From Akkermansiaceae bacterium UBA4589 (GTDB lineage: Bacteria > Verrucomicrobiota > Verrucomicrobiia > Verrucomicrobiales > Akkermansiaceae): a DNA stretch of 64,000 nucleotides. Positions 1 through 9,247 of the stretch are shown here, piece by piece (positions within the stretch are counted from its first letter, which is position 1; every line of letters starts with the position of its first letter). Made by a program: the position numbers and the translations under genes. Location: contig DGJT01000032.1 in NCBI GenBank assembly GCA_002387565.1, positions 1 to 64,000 on the forward strand, given 5' to 3'. The notes beneath the pieces were generated by a model, which had not been told where the DNA came from, searched no databases, and worked only from the letters and a program-made list of their open reading frames with translations.

Positions 1-246
1 CCCTGTCATTACTGCTGTTCTGCTGGGTGAACAAACACCACTAGCTACTGTAAAACGATGAAAATCAGTACCCTCTGCTGCCAAGCGATCAATATTAGGT
101 GTTTTCACATAAGGATGCCCATGACAGCTCAAATCACCCCAGCCCCAATCATCAGCAAAAATAAAGATAATATTAGGCTTATCCTCTGCTCTAAGTTGGG
201 TAAAACTTAGCACGCATCCTGCTATTAATAAAGTTAATTTAAACAT
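1..246 (-). CDS. Sulfatase, N-terminal fragment (runs off the window edge)
   Basis: Translating the minus strand from the ATG at 246 gives 82 residues before the window ends. Residues 1-20 form a hydrophobic signal peptide ending in LRA. Then come PNIIFIFADDWG, with the metal-binding pair D32/D33, and a C-S-P-S-R motif at residues 72-76. In type I sulfatases (alkaline phosphatase superfamily) this cysteine is converted to the catalytic formylglycine. The enzyme is therefore probably exported and removes sulfate esters, commonly from polysaccharides in marine bacteria; its substrate cannot be told from this fragment. It follows fmt on the same strand after a 36-bp gap. The catalytic C-terminal half lies outside the window. 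Confidence 0.93.
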   Translation of the reverse strand, partial: MFKLTLLIAGCVLSFTQLRAEDKPNIIFIFADDWGWGDLSCHGHPYVKTPNIDRLAAEGTDFHRFTVASGVCSPSRTAVMTG

Positions 247-282
247 AGGGAAACTATAGTTATTAGCAGTGATAACTCCAGC

Positions 283-1251
283 TTATTTTTCAAAAAAATC
301 AGGCAATTGATGTCCTAGTAAAAAAGCAGCTACAGGCATTTTTTTACTACCTTCTAATTGAATATCTCCAGTAATTTTAACAGCTTGGTTGTCTACCCCG
401 CATTGTACTGTAAAGCTCTCTTTATCTTGATCAATAATTGTACCTGCATGCTCATTAGCTCCATTCACTATTTGTACATGAGGGTAAATCTTGAGCTTCT
501 TAAGTTGCTCTTGCTCAGATACAAAGGAAGTATAGGTACCTGGCCACGTATGGTAAGCCCTAATCATTCTGTCAATATCAAGAGCTGATTGGTTCCAATT
601 AATTTGGCCATCTTCTCTGTTTAGCTTGCCTATATAAGTGACTTCGTTTAGGTTTTGCTCTTGAGCTGGCACATCTGCACCTAATTCATCAAACTGCGCT
701 AGGACTTCATCTAAACAAATCGGTGATATGTCAGCTAAATCGTCATGAACTTGTTCGGCTGTAGACTCCTGATGAAGCTCTAATGCTTGTTTATAAATCA
801 TCGCTCCAGCATCTAATTCTTTGACCACATGCATGACGGTAATACCTGTCTGCTTATCTCCTGCTTTAATTGCAGCTTGTATACAGCTGGCTCCTCTGTA
901 TTTAGGCAAGAGTGACGCATGTAAATTAATACAGGCTAATGAAGGTTGCTCAATCAACTCAACAGGCAGAATTTGCCCATAAGCCATAACTACATAAACA
1001 TCAGCCTTTAAGCTTTTGATTTGCTCTAGAAAATTAGAATCCTTGCAACTATGAGGTTGAAATACAGGCACTTTAGCTTGAATAGCGGCCTCTTTAATTG
1101 GCAAAGCTCTTAATTCTTGTTTTCTACCATAGCGCTTGTCTGGCTGAGTCACTAACCCAACACAATCATAATCACTATTTAATAGCCATCTAAAAGTGGG
1201 CACAGCAATATCACCAGCACCTAAAAATAAAACTTTGAGTGATTTTTTCAA
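283..1251 (-). CDS. fmt: Methionyl-tRNA formyltransferase
   Basis: Transfers a formyl group from 10-formyl-THF to initiator Met-tRNA in the cytoplasm. The 322 residues match the usual length near 315. The N-terminal formyltransferase fold contains the NLHASLLPKYRGA signature around residues 108-120, with the conserved N/H pair and SLLP loop. A C-terminal OB-like domain begins near residue 205 (TYIGKLNREDGQI). There is no ATG in the plausible start region: the frame opens with TTG at 1249-1251, just after the stop codon of the adenylate kinase gene, so a TTG start is likely. It lies 6 bp downstream of that gene on the same strand and is probably co-transcribed with it. Confidence 0.95.
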   Translation of the reverse strand: MKKSLKVLFLGAGDIAVPTFRWLLNSDYDCVGLVTQPDKRYGRKQELRALPIKEAAIQAKVPVFQPHSCKDSNFLEQIKSLKADVYVVMAYGQILPVELIEQPSLACINLHASLLPKYRGASCIQAAIKAGDKQTGITVMHVVKELDAGAMIYKQALELHQESTAEQVHDDLADISPICLDEVLAQFDELGADVPAQEQNLNEVTYIGKLNREDGQINWNQSALDIDRMIRAYHTWPGTYTSFVSEQEQLKKLKIYPHVQIVNGANEHAGTIIDQDKESFTVQCGVDNQAVKITGDIQLEGSKKMPVAAFLLGHQLPDFFEK

Positions 1252-1257
1252 AAAAGC

Positions 1258-1854
1258 TTATTCACTAAGCAGCTTATCAACAGAAGCTGTAATATCTCCT
1301 AACACTCTAAGCGGAGCTTGAGTAGCATTGATATCAAGTATCAAATCAGAGCTATAAAAATCTAATATAGGACGAGTTTCGGCTTCGTAAGTTTTGATGC
1401 GATGCCAAATAACTTCTGGATCAGCATCATCCATGCGATTTTCACGAATAGCACGCTTACTCATGCGCTCAACTAATTCATCACGGTTAGGGCAAGACAG
1501 GTGAATTACACCTAGCACATCTACTAAGTCCTGCATAATTTTTGCCTGCTCTACATTACGTGGAATACCATCTAAAATAAGAACTTCCTTCTCTGGGTTG
1601 TAATCTCCTTGTTTAATCCACGTCTGAATTTGATTCTTCCACAAATCTACAGTTAGATCGTCAGGAACAAGTTGCCCCTTAGAGGCATACTCAGCACTTT
1701 TCTTACCCAATGCGCTATCCTTATCTAAAGCTCTAAAAACATCTCCACACGCACAATGAAAAAAGCCAGGAAGTCCACCTAAAACTTTACCCTGAGTGCC
1801 TTTGCCTGACCCAGGAGCTCCAAAAATTAATAACGCACGATAAGGATAACTCAT
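1258..1854 (-). CDS. adk: Adenylate kinase, short-LID type
   Basis: Cytoplasmic nucleoside monophosphate kinase that interconverts ATP + AMP and 2 ADP. The P-loop GAPGSGKGT is at about residues 12-20 and the DGIPRNVEQA motif, matching the family DG(F/Y)PR signature, is near residue 95. An R-x(n)-D-x-R region (RENRMDDADPEVIWHRI) lies in the C-terminal half. The length of 198 residues and the lack of an inserted four-cysteine LID place it with short-LID adenylate kinases; a UMP/CMP kinase is a less likely alternative. The ATG at 1854 has no Shine-Dalgarno motif in front of it. The gene is followed closely by fmt. Confidence 0.88.
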   Translation of the reverse strand: MSYPYRALLIFGAPGSGKGTQGKVLGGLPGFFHCACGDVFRALDKDSALGKKSAEYASKGQLVPDDLTVDLWKNQIQTWIKQGDYNPEKEVLILDGIPRNVEQAKIMQDLVDVLGVIHLSCPNRDELVERMSKRAIRENRMDDADPEVIWHRIKTYEAETRPILDFYSSDLILDINATQAPLRVLGDITASVDKLLSE

Positions 1855-2016
1855 GTATTTAAAAGAAAATGTTGAGGTATTATATAAAGATAGGTTTCAC
1901 ATGCTTTTCAAGTGCTATTTACAAATAAATGACAACTATGTAAGCTCTACATCATAAAATCTACTCTCAGCAAGCCTTATTACAATAGCGTAGCAAGCTT
2001 TGAATACTATAAAAAA

Positions 2017-4326
2017 TTAAAGTTGTGGTAATTTCCAGCCATCTTCATCAGACGTAGAGTCAGGAGCATCATCCAAAAGTGTTGGTTTAAAATCAGAATT
2101 TTCTTCTGCAGTTACGTCCTCTTCCTCATGCTCATTTTCATGCTCATCCTTTTGATTGCCTTTTTCTAGGTTATCTTCAATTTCCCGTTCTTGCTCTTTT
2201 TCCTGATCAATTTCTTCTTGAACTTCAGTTTTATTAACAGATTTAAAAGGTACAGCTGCGGGTAAGCCTGATTCTTCCTCATTTAAAGGCTCTTCTAGTA
2301 TCTTTTCAATAATAGGCTTATCTCTAGCTACTGGAGGGCTTGCCTGAGGTTCAGGTTGAACACTCGAATCATCATCACCAAGACTAGCTAACAAGTCAAA
2401 TGGTGAGGTGGACTCTGGTACTTGTGACTGCTCCACACTTTCATCTTCACCTAGTTGATTTTCAATATTCTCTAGTGGTTCAGGAGCTGAAGTCATAGGC
2501 TCAGGAGCTAAGGAAGCGACTACAGGCTCCTCTCGTAATGCGGGCATTTCATCTACCGATTCTTTTTTTTCTGACTCCTCAATAATCTCTTCTACTTTTT
2601 TAGATTTAACTGGAGGTGGTGCTATACGCAGCATCTCCGTCATATCAGTAAAACCTAAAGTAACCTTGAGTAAGGCGTCTTGATGCAAGGTTTTCATGCC
2701 ATCATTCTGGGCAATCTCTTGTAATTTTTCTTCAGGTGCTTGAGCAGAAATAGCATTTTGTAAGGTCTCACTGGCAATCATCAACTCATGAATACCTACC
2801 CTTCCTTTATAACCCGTATAACTACAGACACTACAACCATCAGGTGCTTTGGTGGTTAAGGGGACACCTGTAAAGTCTTGGTTAAGCCCTTCATTGATAA
2901 TTTTAAGGTCTTCGCCCTCAAGTGGATGCTTTTCTGCGCAGTATTTACACACTCGGCGCATCAATCGCTGTGAACAAATACAGTTCATAGTTGAACCTAC
3001 TAAATAAGGCTCAACCCCCATTTCCACCAAACGAGTCACAGTAGCTGCAGCATTTTGCGTATGCAAAGTACTAAATAATAAGTGACCTGTAAGCGCCGCC
3101 TCCACGGCAATCTCAGCAGTTTCGGTATCCCTCATCTCACCCACAAGAATAATGTCTGGATCTTGACGCAAGAAGCAACGCAAAGCATCACCAAACGTTA
3201 ATCCTTGTTTAGGTCTAACTTGCATCTGGGTAATCCCATCAATGGTGTATTCTACAGGATCCTCTGCTGTTTTAATACTGATTCCAGGGTTATAAATTTC
3301 TCCTAACGCAGCATAAAGACTCATTGATTTACCTGAACCTGTAGGCCCACAATGCAAAATCATACCGTAAGGACGCTTAATAGCTGCTCTATAACGCGCC
3401 AAATTTTCATCCGAAAAACCAAGTGCTGTGAGCGGAAGCGTACTCTTACTCTTATCTAACAGACGCATAACAATGCCCTCGCCATGGGTGAAAGGTGCGG
3501 TAGAAACCCTTAAATCGAGATCTAAACCTTCAGTGTTATAATCAGCGTAAATAATTCTACCATCTTGAGGGGTACGGTTATTAGAAATATCTAAATTCGC
3601 CATGATTTTAAGACGAGAAATCATGGCGCTTAAGAAAAGTTTAGGTAAAAAGAGTTCATTTTTTAGTACTCCATCAACCCTAAATCTTACATTGGCGCCT
3701 TCCTCTAGAGGGTCAATATGAATATCACTAGCACCTTGGTAGTTCGCAGATTGAATCATCTTACCTACCAAGTCGACAATTGGTGTACTTTCCTGATCTA
3801 AGTCATTAGCTGTAGCACCCGAAGTTCTGACTCTCTCTAAACGCTCTAATGTCGCAACATAATCAACCTTTCCTAAATCTGCATAACGTCTCAAAAAAGT
3901 ATTGAGCACATCTTCTGTCATTAAACATAACTCTACACTTTTTCCTCCGCTCCAACTGCGAACTAAGCTTTCAATTCTATAATTAAATGGATCTACTATA
4001 CCTACGCTAAAAACAGTTTCTGTCTCTCTAGCTTTGAATGGCAAACACTCGTGTAGCACACAATTTTCTTTGCTAATTTCAGAGAAAGAATCATTATCAA
4101 TCTCAATATCTTCCATCGTTAGAAATGGCAGACCTAAAATAATAGAAGTGCCTTCAACAATAACAGCTTCTCCCACTTCATAAGTGGCAATGAGCCTATT
4201 TTTAAATTCCTTATAAGTACTAAGCTGTAATAGCTCTTCTTGAGAAAAGGCTGACTCAACCTCCTTGAGATGATTATTTGTTTCTAACCAATTAAATATA
4301 TCTTGATAAGTATCTTGTAAACTCAT
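2017..4326 (-). CDS. Type II secretion / type IV pilus assembly ATPase (GspE/PilB family) with acidic tail
   Basis: Hexameric cytoplasmic motor that powers pseudopilus or pilus assembly. After an N-terminal T2SE-N-like domain the ATPase core has Walker A GPTGSGKS near residue 327, Walker B DPDIILVGEMRD with the conserved Glu, a His box (GHLLFSTLHTQNA), and paired cysteines CKYC near 455 and CSVC further on that bind zinc in this family. Family members normally end near 560-580 residues. Here about 200 extra residues follow, rich in Glu, Asp, Ser and Pro and looking disordered. The gene is followed by the GspF/PilC-like gene's relative on the same strand: that gene lies 47 bp upstream, so the two probably form one transcript. 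The tail's role is unknown. Confidence 0.93.
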   Translation of the reverse strand: MSLQDTYQDIFNWLETNNHLKEVESAFSQEELLQLSTYKEFKNRLIATYEVGEAVIVEGTSIILGLPFLTMEDIEIDNDSFSEISKENCVLHECLPFKARETETVFSVGIVDPFNYRIESLVRSWSGGKSVELCLMTEDVLNTFLRRYADLGKVDYVATLERLERVRTSGATANDLDQESTPIVDLVGKMIQSANYQGASDIHIDPLEEGANVRFRVDGVLKNELFLPKLFLSAMISRLKIMANLDISNNRTPQDGRIIYADYNTEGLDLDLRVSTAPFTHGEGIVMRLLDKSKSTLPLTALGFSDENLARYRAAIKRPYGMILHCGPTGSGKSMSLYAALGEIYNPGISIKTAEDPVEYTIDGITQMQVRPKQGLTFGDALRCFLRQDPDIILVGEMRDTETAEIAVEAALTGHLLFSTLHTQNAAATVTRLVEMGVEPYLVGSTMNCICSQRLMRRVCKYCAEKHPLEGEDLKIINEGLNQDFTGVPLTTKAPDGCSVCSYTGYKGRVGIHELMIASETLQNAISAQAPEEKLQEIAQNDGMKTLHQDALLKVTLGFTDMTEMLRIAPPPVKSKKVEEIIEESEKKESVDEMPALREEPVVASLAPEPMTSAPEPLENIENQLGEDESVEQSQVPESTSPFDLLASLGDDDSSVQPEPQASPPVARDKPIIEKILEEPLNEEESGLPAAVPFKSVNKTEVQEEIDQEKEQEREIEDNLEKGNQKDEHENEHEEEDVTAEENSDFKPTLLDDAPDSTSDEDGWKLPQL

Positions 4327-4373
4327 GATGTAAGGGAGTAGGTGGTTAAGTCTTTATTAAAAGCTTGGTTAAG

Positions 4374-5486
4374 TTATTTAATATTTTCAAACATGCTAAA
4401 CATAGGTAAAAACAAGGCAATAACGATAGAACCTAGAATCGAACCTACAATTAAAATCAAAATAGGCTCCATCAAACTACTAATAGTAGCAACAGTTGAC
4501 CTAACATCCTCTTCATACATATTAGCCGCATTACTCAGCATATCATCAATTTGCCCAGTTTTCTCACCAGATTTTATCATATAAGTTAAATCTACTGGTA
4601 TATACTTGTTTTCGTAGAAAGGTGTGGAAACAGGGTTACCTGCTTCAATTTCAGTTTTAATAGCATCACATAGCTGCTCAATTTTATAATTATCAGCAGC
4701 ACGCCTACACATTTCAATGACTTCATGGATAATCACACCCGCTCCGTTCAATGTACTGTAAACACGGCAAAATCTAGCAATCGCAATTTTACGGCGTAAC
4801 ACTTTGACTACTGGTGCATGGTCAAAGAAATTATGGATATGCGGTCTCAACCAAGGTTTTTTACCACATAATTTAAAGAAGACAACAACACTAACAATCA
4901 CAGCTATCATCTCTTTATAATATTTTTTCAAAGCCTCACTCATATCAACTAACAGTTGAGTGGGTCCAGGCAACGCATTACCTGCTGATGAAAAACTCTC
5001 AGTAAATGTGGGTATTACAAAAATAAGCATCACAATCACAGCAACTATCGTTATACTTAACATAACTACAGGGTAAGCCATTGCTCCTTTAACTTTCTTT
5101 TTTATGTTTTGTGAGTCAGCTAAAAAACTCACAGCTTCTGTTAAAGTTTTTTCAATTTCACCAGAGGCCTCTCCAGCATCAATCATGGCTATTAAAAACT
5201 CTTCAAAATTATAATCAAAAGCATGAAAAGAACCACTCAAACTTACACCTGCTTTAACATCCTCTGTAATATAAAAGATAATATCTTTAACCTTAGGGTT
5301 AGCAATCTGCTGTTCAAGAATTTCAAAAGTATCAATAAACGTTAAACCTGCTTTAGAAAACATCACTAACTGGCTAGCAATAGTCAGCTGATCTGCCAAA
5401 GGCACTTTATATCTTACTAATAATTTAAGAGGTGTTCTTTTTCGGGCAGTTTCAGCTCCAATAGTTATTCCAAATACAGTAGGCAT
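4374..5486 (-). CDS. Type II secretion / type IV pilus inner-membrane platform protein (GspF/PilC family)
   Basis: Polytopic platform protein that couples the GspE/PilB motor to pseudopilin assembly. The 370 residues hold two T2SSF repeats. The first contains the typical (A/S)QLVMFSKAGLTFIDTFEIL segment near residue 40 and is followed by a hydrophobic segment near 143-165. A second cytoplasmic repeat (RFCRVYSTLNGAGVIIHEVIEMC) follows, and the chain ends in a hydrophobic helix (EPILILIVGSILGSIVIALF). It lies directly upstream of the GspE-like ATPase on the same strand. The family usually has about 400 residues, so the N-terminus is a little short. Pseudopilins are found elsewhere in the window, near 33-35 kb and 48 kb. 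Confidence 0.92.
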   Translation of the reverse strand: MPTVFGITIGAETARKRTPLKLLVRYKVPLADQLTIASQLVMFSKAGLTFIDTFEILEQQIANPKVKDIIFYITEDVKAGVSLSGSFHAFDYNFEEFLIAMIDAGEASGEIEKTLTEAVSFLADSQNIKKKVKGAMAYPVVMLSITIVAVIVMLIFVIPTFTESFSSAGNALPGPTQLLVDMSEALKKYYKEMIAVIVSVVVFFKLCGKKPWLRPHIHNFFDHAPVVKVLRRKIAIARFCRVYSTLNGAGVIIHEVIEMCRRAADNYKIEQLCDAIKTEIEAGNPVSTPFYENKYIPVDLTYMIKSGEKTGQIDDMLSNAANMYEEDVRSTVATISSLMEPILILIVGSILGSIVIALFLPMFSMFENIK

Positions 5487-5561
5487 ACTGAATCATCACA
5501 ATATTTATTGTAAAATATGTCAATGTAAAAGCTTATAAAAACAAGCTATCATCATGAAAAA

Positions 5562-8500
5562 TTAAAACCAAGTGGAAAGAGCCGCCACTAAAGCCGCTGA
5601 TTTTTTTACTCGGTATTGTTGAGGTAATTCAATCTTAACCTGTTTCCCTTGAGAGTTTGCAACGACCAATTTAACCTGGCTATCTCCAGGGTGACTACTT
5701 AAAATTTGCTTAAGCTTTTCTAAATCCGATTGATCATGACGTGCAATATGCAACCTTAATTCTATATCTGAATTACCTTGTAGCTTCCTTTGCTTTAATG
5801 ATATCGCCTTAACTTTGTAACCTGTCAATTTACGTTGCCCAGTCCTGTCATCGACACGAACAGCCGCTTTAATTGCAATGACCGAACCTACATTAATGAT
5901 ACCCTCTTCAAAGGCTGGTAAATACGCCTCTTCCCACAAAACCACCTCTGCTACTCCTGTAAAATCTTCAATTTCAAGCACTCCAAACTTTTTACCCATT
6001 TTGGTAACCTTATGCTCCACATGCCTCACTAAACCTGCAAATTGAAACTTAGGAGAAATTTGGCGCATCTGATCTTTAACATACACTTCTCTGGTCGATA
6101 AATCTAAATCATCTAAATGCCCTAACTGACTATAACTATCTGGATTGATAATATTTCTATACCTATCTAATGGGTGCGCTGTTACATAATAACCTAACAG
6201 CTCTTTCTCATCCTCGAGACGCTTATCTAAATCCCACTCTTCGACCACAATATCGGTACGCGGAGCTTCAATCATCTCATCCATACCGAACAATGATGAC
6301 TGCCCCTGCTCACGATCACGTTGCAAAGTATGAGCTGCATCCAGCACCTCATCCAGACGTAGCATCAAAGCTGCTCGTTTTTCACCCGTCCAATCCAGAG
6401 CTCCTGCACGAATCAAACTTTCCAAAACACGCTTATTCATGACTTTAGAGTCCAAACGGTTAGCTAAATCATCCAAGGATTCAAACAAACCATCTTTATC
6501 ACGGCTCTCAATAAGGCTTCGCATCGCCTTTTCTCCTACATTTTTTATAGCAGCTAACCCATAGCGAATCGCAGGAGTCCCTCCTGGTGTAGCTGAAGGA
6601 GTAAAAAGAAGCTGACTATGATTAAGGCTCGCAGGCAATATCTCAATCCCCATACGATTCACCTCATTGACAAACACCCCTAGCTTATCAGTATTATTCA
6701 GTTCATTAGATAAAATCGCCGACATAAACTCCACAGGATGATTGGCTTTCAAATAAGCTGTCCAGTAAGAAATATGCCCATAACAAGCTGAGTGAGATTT
6801 GTTAAAACCATAACCCGCAAACATCTCAATTTTCTCAAAAATCGCATTCGCTAAATCCTCCTCGATATCATTAGTCTCCTTACAGCCTTTAACAAAATTC
6901 ACTCGCTCTTGCGCCATCTTTGCTGGATCTTTTTTACCCATAGCTCGACGTAATAAATCAGCACCACCGAGTGTGTAGCCAGCGAGTAATTTTGCAGCGT
7001 TTTGCACCTGCTCTTGGTAAATCATCACCCCGTAGGTGTTACCACAAATTTCTTCTAGCAGAGGGTGCTCATATTTCACATCTTTGATGCCCTTTTTGAC
7101 CTCAATCATCTGATCAATAAATTGCATTGCACCAGGACGGTACAGAGCCAATAAATCAATAATGTCATCAATCTTAGTGATTTGATATTTACGGCAAGTA
7201 TCGACCATGCCTCCAGATTCTAACTGGAATACTCCCAATGTCTCACCACGATTGAGCAAATCAAAAGTGGCTTGATCATCTAGTGGCACTTGAGCTACTT
7301 CAAAATCAGGTTGATGAGCTCTAATAAATTTTTCAGCATGATGAATCACCGTCAAGTTTTTCAGCCCTAAGAAGTCCATTTTAAGCAAGCCTACATCCGT
7401 AATAGCTCCCATATCATACTGAGTCACTACCTCGCCTTCAGCACCACGGGTAAGAGGCACATGGTTGGTCAATGCCTGATCTCCAATCACCACACCAGCA
7501 GCATGCACCCCTACATTACGAGCTAAACCTTCTAACTGCTCAGCATAACGCCATAAATCTTGATACACAGAACTTCCCTCAATAGCGGTTTGCAAATCAT
7601 TGCTAGCGGCATAAGCCTTCTTTAGGGTCATGCCAGGAGATGGATCTATCATCTTGGCCAAGGCATCTGCCTCACCATACGAAATATCCATCACGCGAGC
7701 CACGTCACGAATCACAGATTTAGCCCCCATCTTACCGTAAGTAATAATATGAGAGACAGATTGCTCACCATACTTTTGGCGTACATACTCAATCACTTCA
7801 ACACGACGTGACTGACAAAAATCAATATCCACATCGGGTGGGCTCACCCTCTCTGGATTCAAAAACCTCTCAAACAACAAACCAAAACGCATCGGACAGA
7901 TATCCGTAATACCCATAGTGTAAGCCACTAACGAGCCTGCAGCGGAACCACGTCCAGGTCCGACAGGGATATCATTATCTCGAGCCCATTGAATAAAGTC
8001 AGCGGTGATTAAGAAGTACGAGGCAAAACCTAAATCATTAATAATCTTAATTTCATAAGCTAAACGCTCTTGTAATTCCGTATTATTTTTTGCTTCCTGC
8101 TCACCATAACGCTCAGCCAAACCTTTTTGACAGACTTTGGCTAAATAGGCGTCTTTATCGCTGCCATCAGGTGTACCAAACTGCGGGTACTTCTCCGTAC
8201 TTGTAGGGTCTAGTACAAGCTCTACATTAATTTTATCTGCAATCTCAAGTGTCGCATCACAAGCCTCTGGAAAATCTGCAAATACTTCACGCATTTCTTG
8301 CGCTGATTTAAAGTAAAGTTCCTCAGAGTAACTCATGCGATTCTGATCAATCACCTTCTTACCTGTACCGATACAAATCATGATATCATGCATGTCATGA
8401 TCCTCACGATTTAAGAAATGCACATCATTAGCAGCAACCAAAGGCACATCAAACTCTTGCGATAACTGCACCAATCCATTGCGACTTATTTCCTGATTTT

Positions 8501-9050
8501 CTAAACCGTGATTGTGAATCTCCAAATAAAAATCCTCTCCATAAATATCTTTAAGAAACTTAACCTCATCACGAGCTAAATCCATCTGATCTTGTAGAAT
8601 AAACTCATTCACAGGGCCATTAATACAACCGCTCAGCGCAATAATTCCCTCACTATACTTAGCCAGCAATTCCCTATCCACACGAGGCTTACCATAATAC
8701 GAACCATTAAGATGCCCATCACTCACCAATTTACTTAACTGGTCAAAACCTTTGTTATTCTTAGCTAACAACGTCATGTGCGTTGCTCTCTTACGCCCAA
8801 TCACCTCCTTGCGATCAGATTGAGATAATGGTGCTAGGTAAATCTCACAACCCAAAATAGGCTTCACACCTGCGCTCTTCATCGCCTTGTAGAACTCAAT
8901 CGCTCCATACAAATTCCCATGATCTGTCATAGCCACCGCCGACATACCAAACTCCACAGCACGAGCAGCTAAGTCCTTAGGGCGAATGGCTCCATCCAAT
9001 AATGAATACTGGGTATGTAAATGCAAATGAACGAAGGAAGGCGTGGACAT
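5562..9050 (-). CDS. dnaE: DNA polymerase III alpha subunit
   Basis: Catalytic subunit of the replicative polymerase. The 1162 residues match the DnaE1 type. The order is PHP domain (HLHLHTQYSLLDG at residues 8-20 and MTDHGNLYGA near 41), polymerase palm with GPGRGSAAGSLVAY and the PDVDIDFC catalytic aspartates near residue 400, fingers, tandem HhH region, and an OB fold near residue 990 (FQFAGLVRHVEHKVTKMGKKF). The PHP metal-ligand motifs HxH and DHG are intact, unlike E. coli where they are degenerate, so the PHP domain may retain exonuclease activity. It starts at the ATG at 9050, with no Shine-Dalgarno motif in front. A dispersed repeat lies just upstream. Confidence 0.97.
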   Translation of the reverse strand: MSTPSFVHLHLHTQYSLLDGAIRPKDLAARAVEFGMSAVAMTDHGNLYGAIEFYKAMKSAGVKPILGCEIYLAPLSQSDRKEVIGRKRATHMTLLAKNNKGFDQLSKLVSDGHLNGSYYGKPRVDRELLAKYSEGIIALSGCINGPVNEFILQDQMDLARDEVKFLKDIYGEDFYLEIHNHGLENQEISRNGLVQLSQEFDVPLVAANDVHFLNREDHDMHDIMICIGTGKKVIDQNRMSYSEELYFKSAQEMREVFADFPEACDATLEIADKINVELVLDPTSTEKYPQFGTPDGSDKDAYLAKVCQKGLAERYGEQEAKNNTELQERLAYEIKIINDLGFASYFLITADFIQWARDNDIPVGPGRGSAAGSLVAYTMGITDICPMRFGLLFERFLNPERVSPPDVDIDFCQSRRVEVIEYVRQKYGEQSVSHIITYGKMGAKSVIRDVARVMDISYGEADALAKMIDPSPGMTLKKAYAASNDLQTAIEGSSVYQDLWRYAEQLEGLARNVGVHAAGVVIGDQALTNHVPLTRGAEGEVVTQYDMGAITDVGLLKMDFLGLKNLTVIHHAEKFIRAHQPDFEVAQVPLDDQATFDLLNRGETLGVFQLESGGMVDTCRKYQITKIDDIIDLLALYRPGAMQFIDQMIEVKKGIKDVKYEHPLLEEICGNTYGVMIYQEQVQNAAKLLAGYTLGGADLLRRAMGKKDPAKMAQERVNFVKGCKETNDIEEDLANAIFEKIEMFAGYGFNKSHSACYGHISYWTAYLKANHPVEFMSAILSNELNNTDKLGVFVNEVNRMGIEILPASLNHSQLLFTPSATPGGTPAIRYGLAAIKNVGEKAMRSLIESRDKDGLFESLDDLANRLDSKVMNKRVLESLIRAGALDWTGEKRAALMLRLDEVLDAAHTLQRDREQGQSSLFGMDEMIEAPRTDIVVEEWDLDKRLEDEKELLGYYVTAHPLDRYRNIINPDSYSQLGHLDDLDLSTREVYVKDQMRQISPKFQFAGLVRHVEHKVTKMGKKFGVLEIEDFTGVAEVVLWEEAYLPAFEEGIINVGSVIAIKAAVRVDDRTGQRKLTGYKVKAISLKQRKLQGNSDIELRLHIARHDQSDLEKLKQILSSHPGDSQVKLVVANSQGKQVKIELPQQYRVKKSAALVAALSTWF

Positions 9051-9074
9051 AATAAGGCGGTTCTTATTTTACTT

Positions 9075-9164
9075 AATCTGCGTTGTTATTCAAGGCTCGC
9101 AGTAGCGATTTCTACAGCTTCGCCTTAAATGCCTAGCATCTCAAGCAAACTAAAAACCTACAGG
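9075..9164 (+). repeat. Dispersed palindromic repeat, copy A
   Basis: One of four near-complete copies of a roughly 90-bp element. The left block (AATCTGCGTTGTTATT) is at 9075-9090. The hairpin core, GC-a-GTAG then six bases then CTAC-a-GC, is at 9099-9118. The right arm GCCTAGCATCT starts at 9131, followed after four bases by CAAACT and then CCTACAGG ending at 9164. The order and spacing match copies B, C and D elsewhere in the window. It lies in the gap between dnaE and the phosphoglucomutase gene, which holds no credible ORF. Confidence 0.75.
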
Positions 9165-9247
9165 CTAGATAGAGTGAAAATGAACTAAAGCTAACCTAAA
9201 CTCAGCGAGTAAATTTACAAGATTTTAATAAAATAAACCTCTTAGCC

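Noticed and set aside
9075..9164. Integron attC or V. cholerae-type repeat as identity of the dispersed element
   Set aside because: The copies lack the paired RYYYAAC/GTTRRRY core sites of attC and no integrase gene is present, so I did not name it as such.
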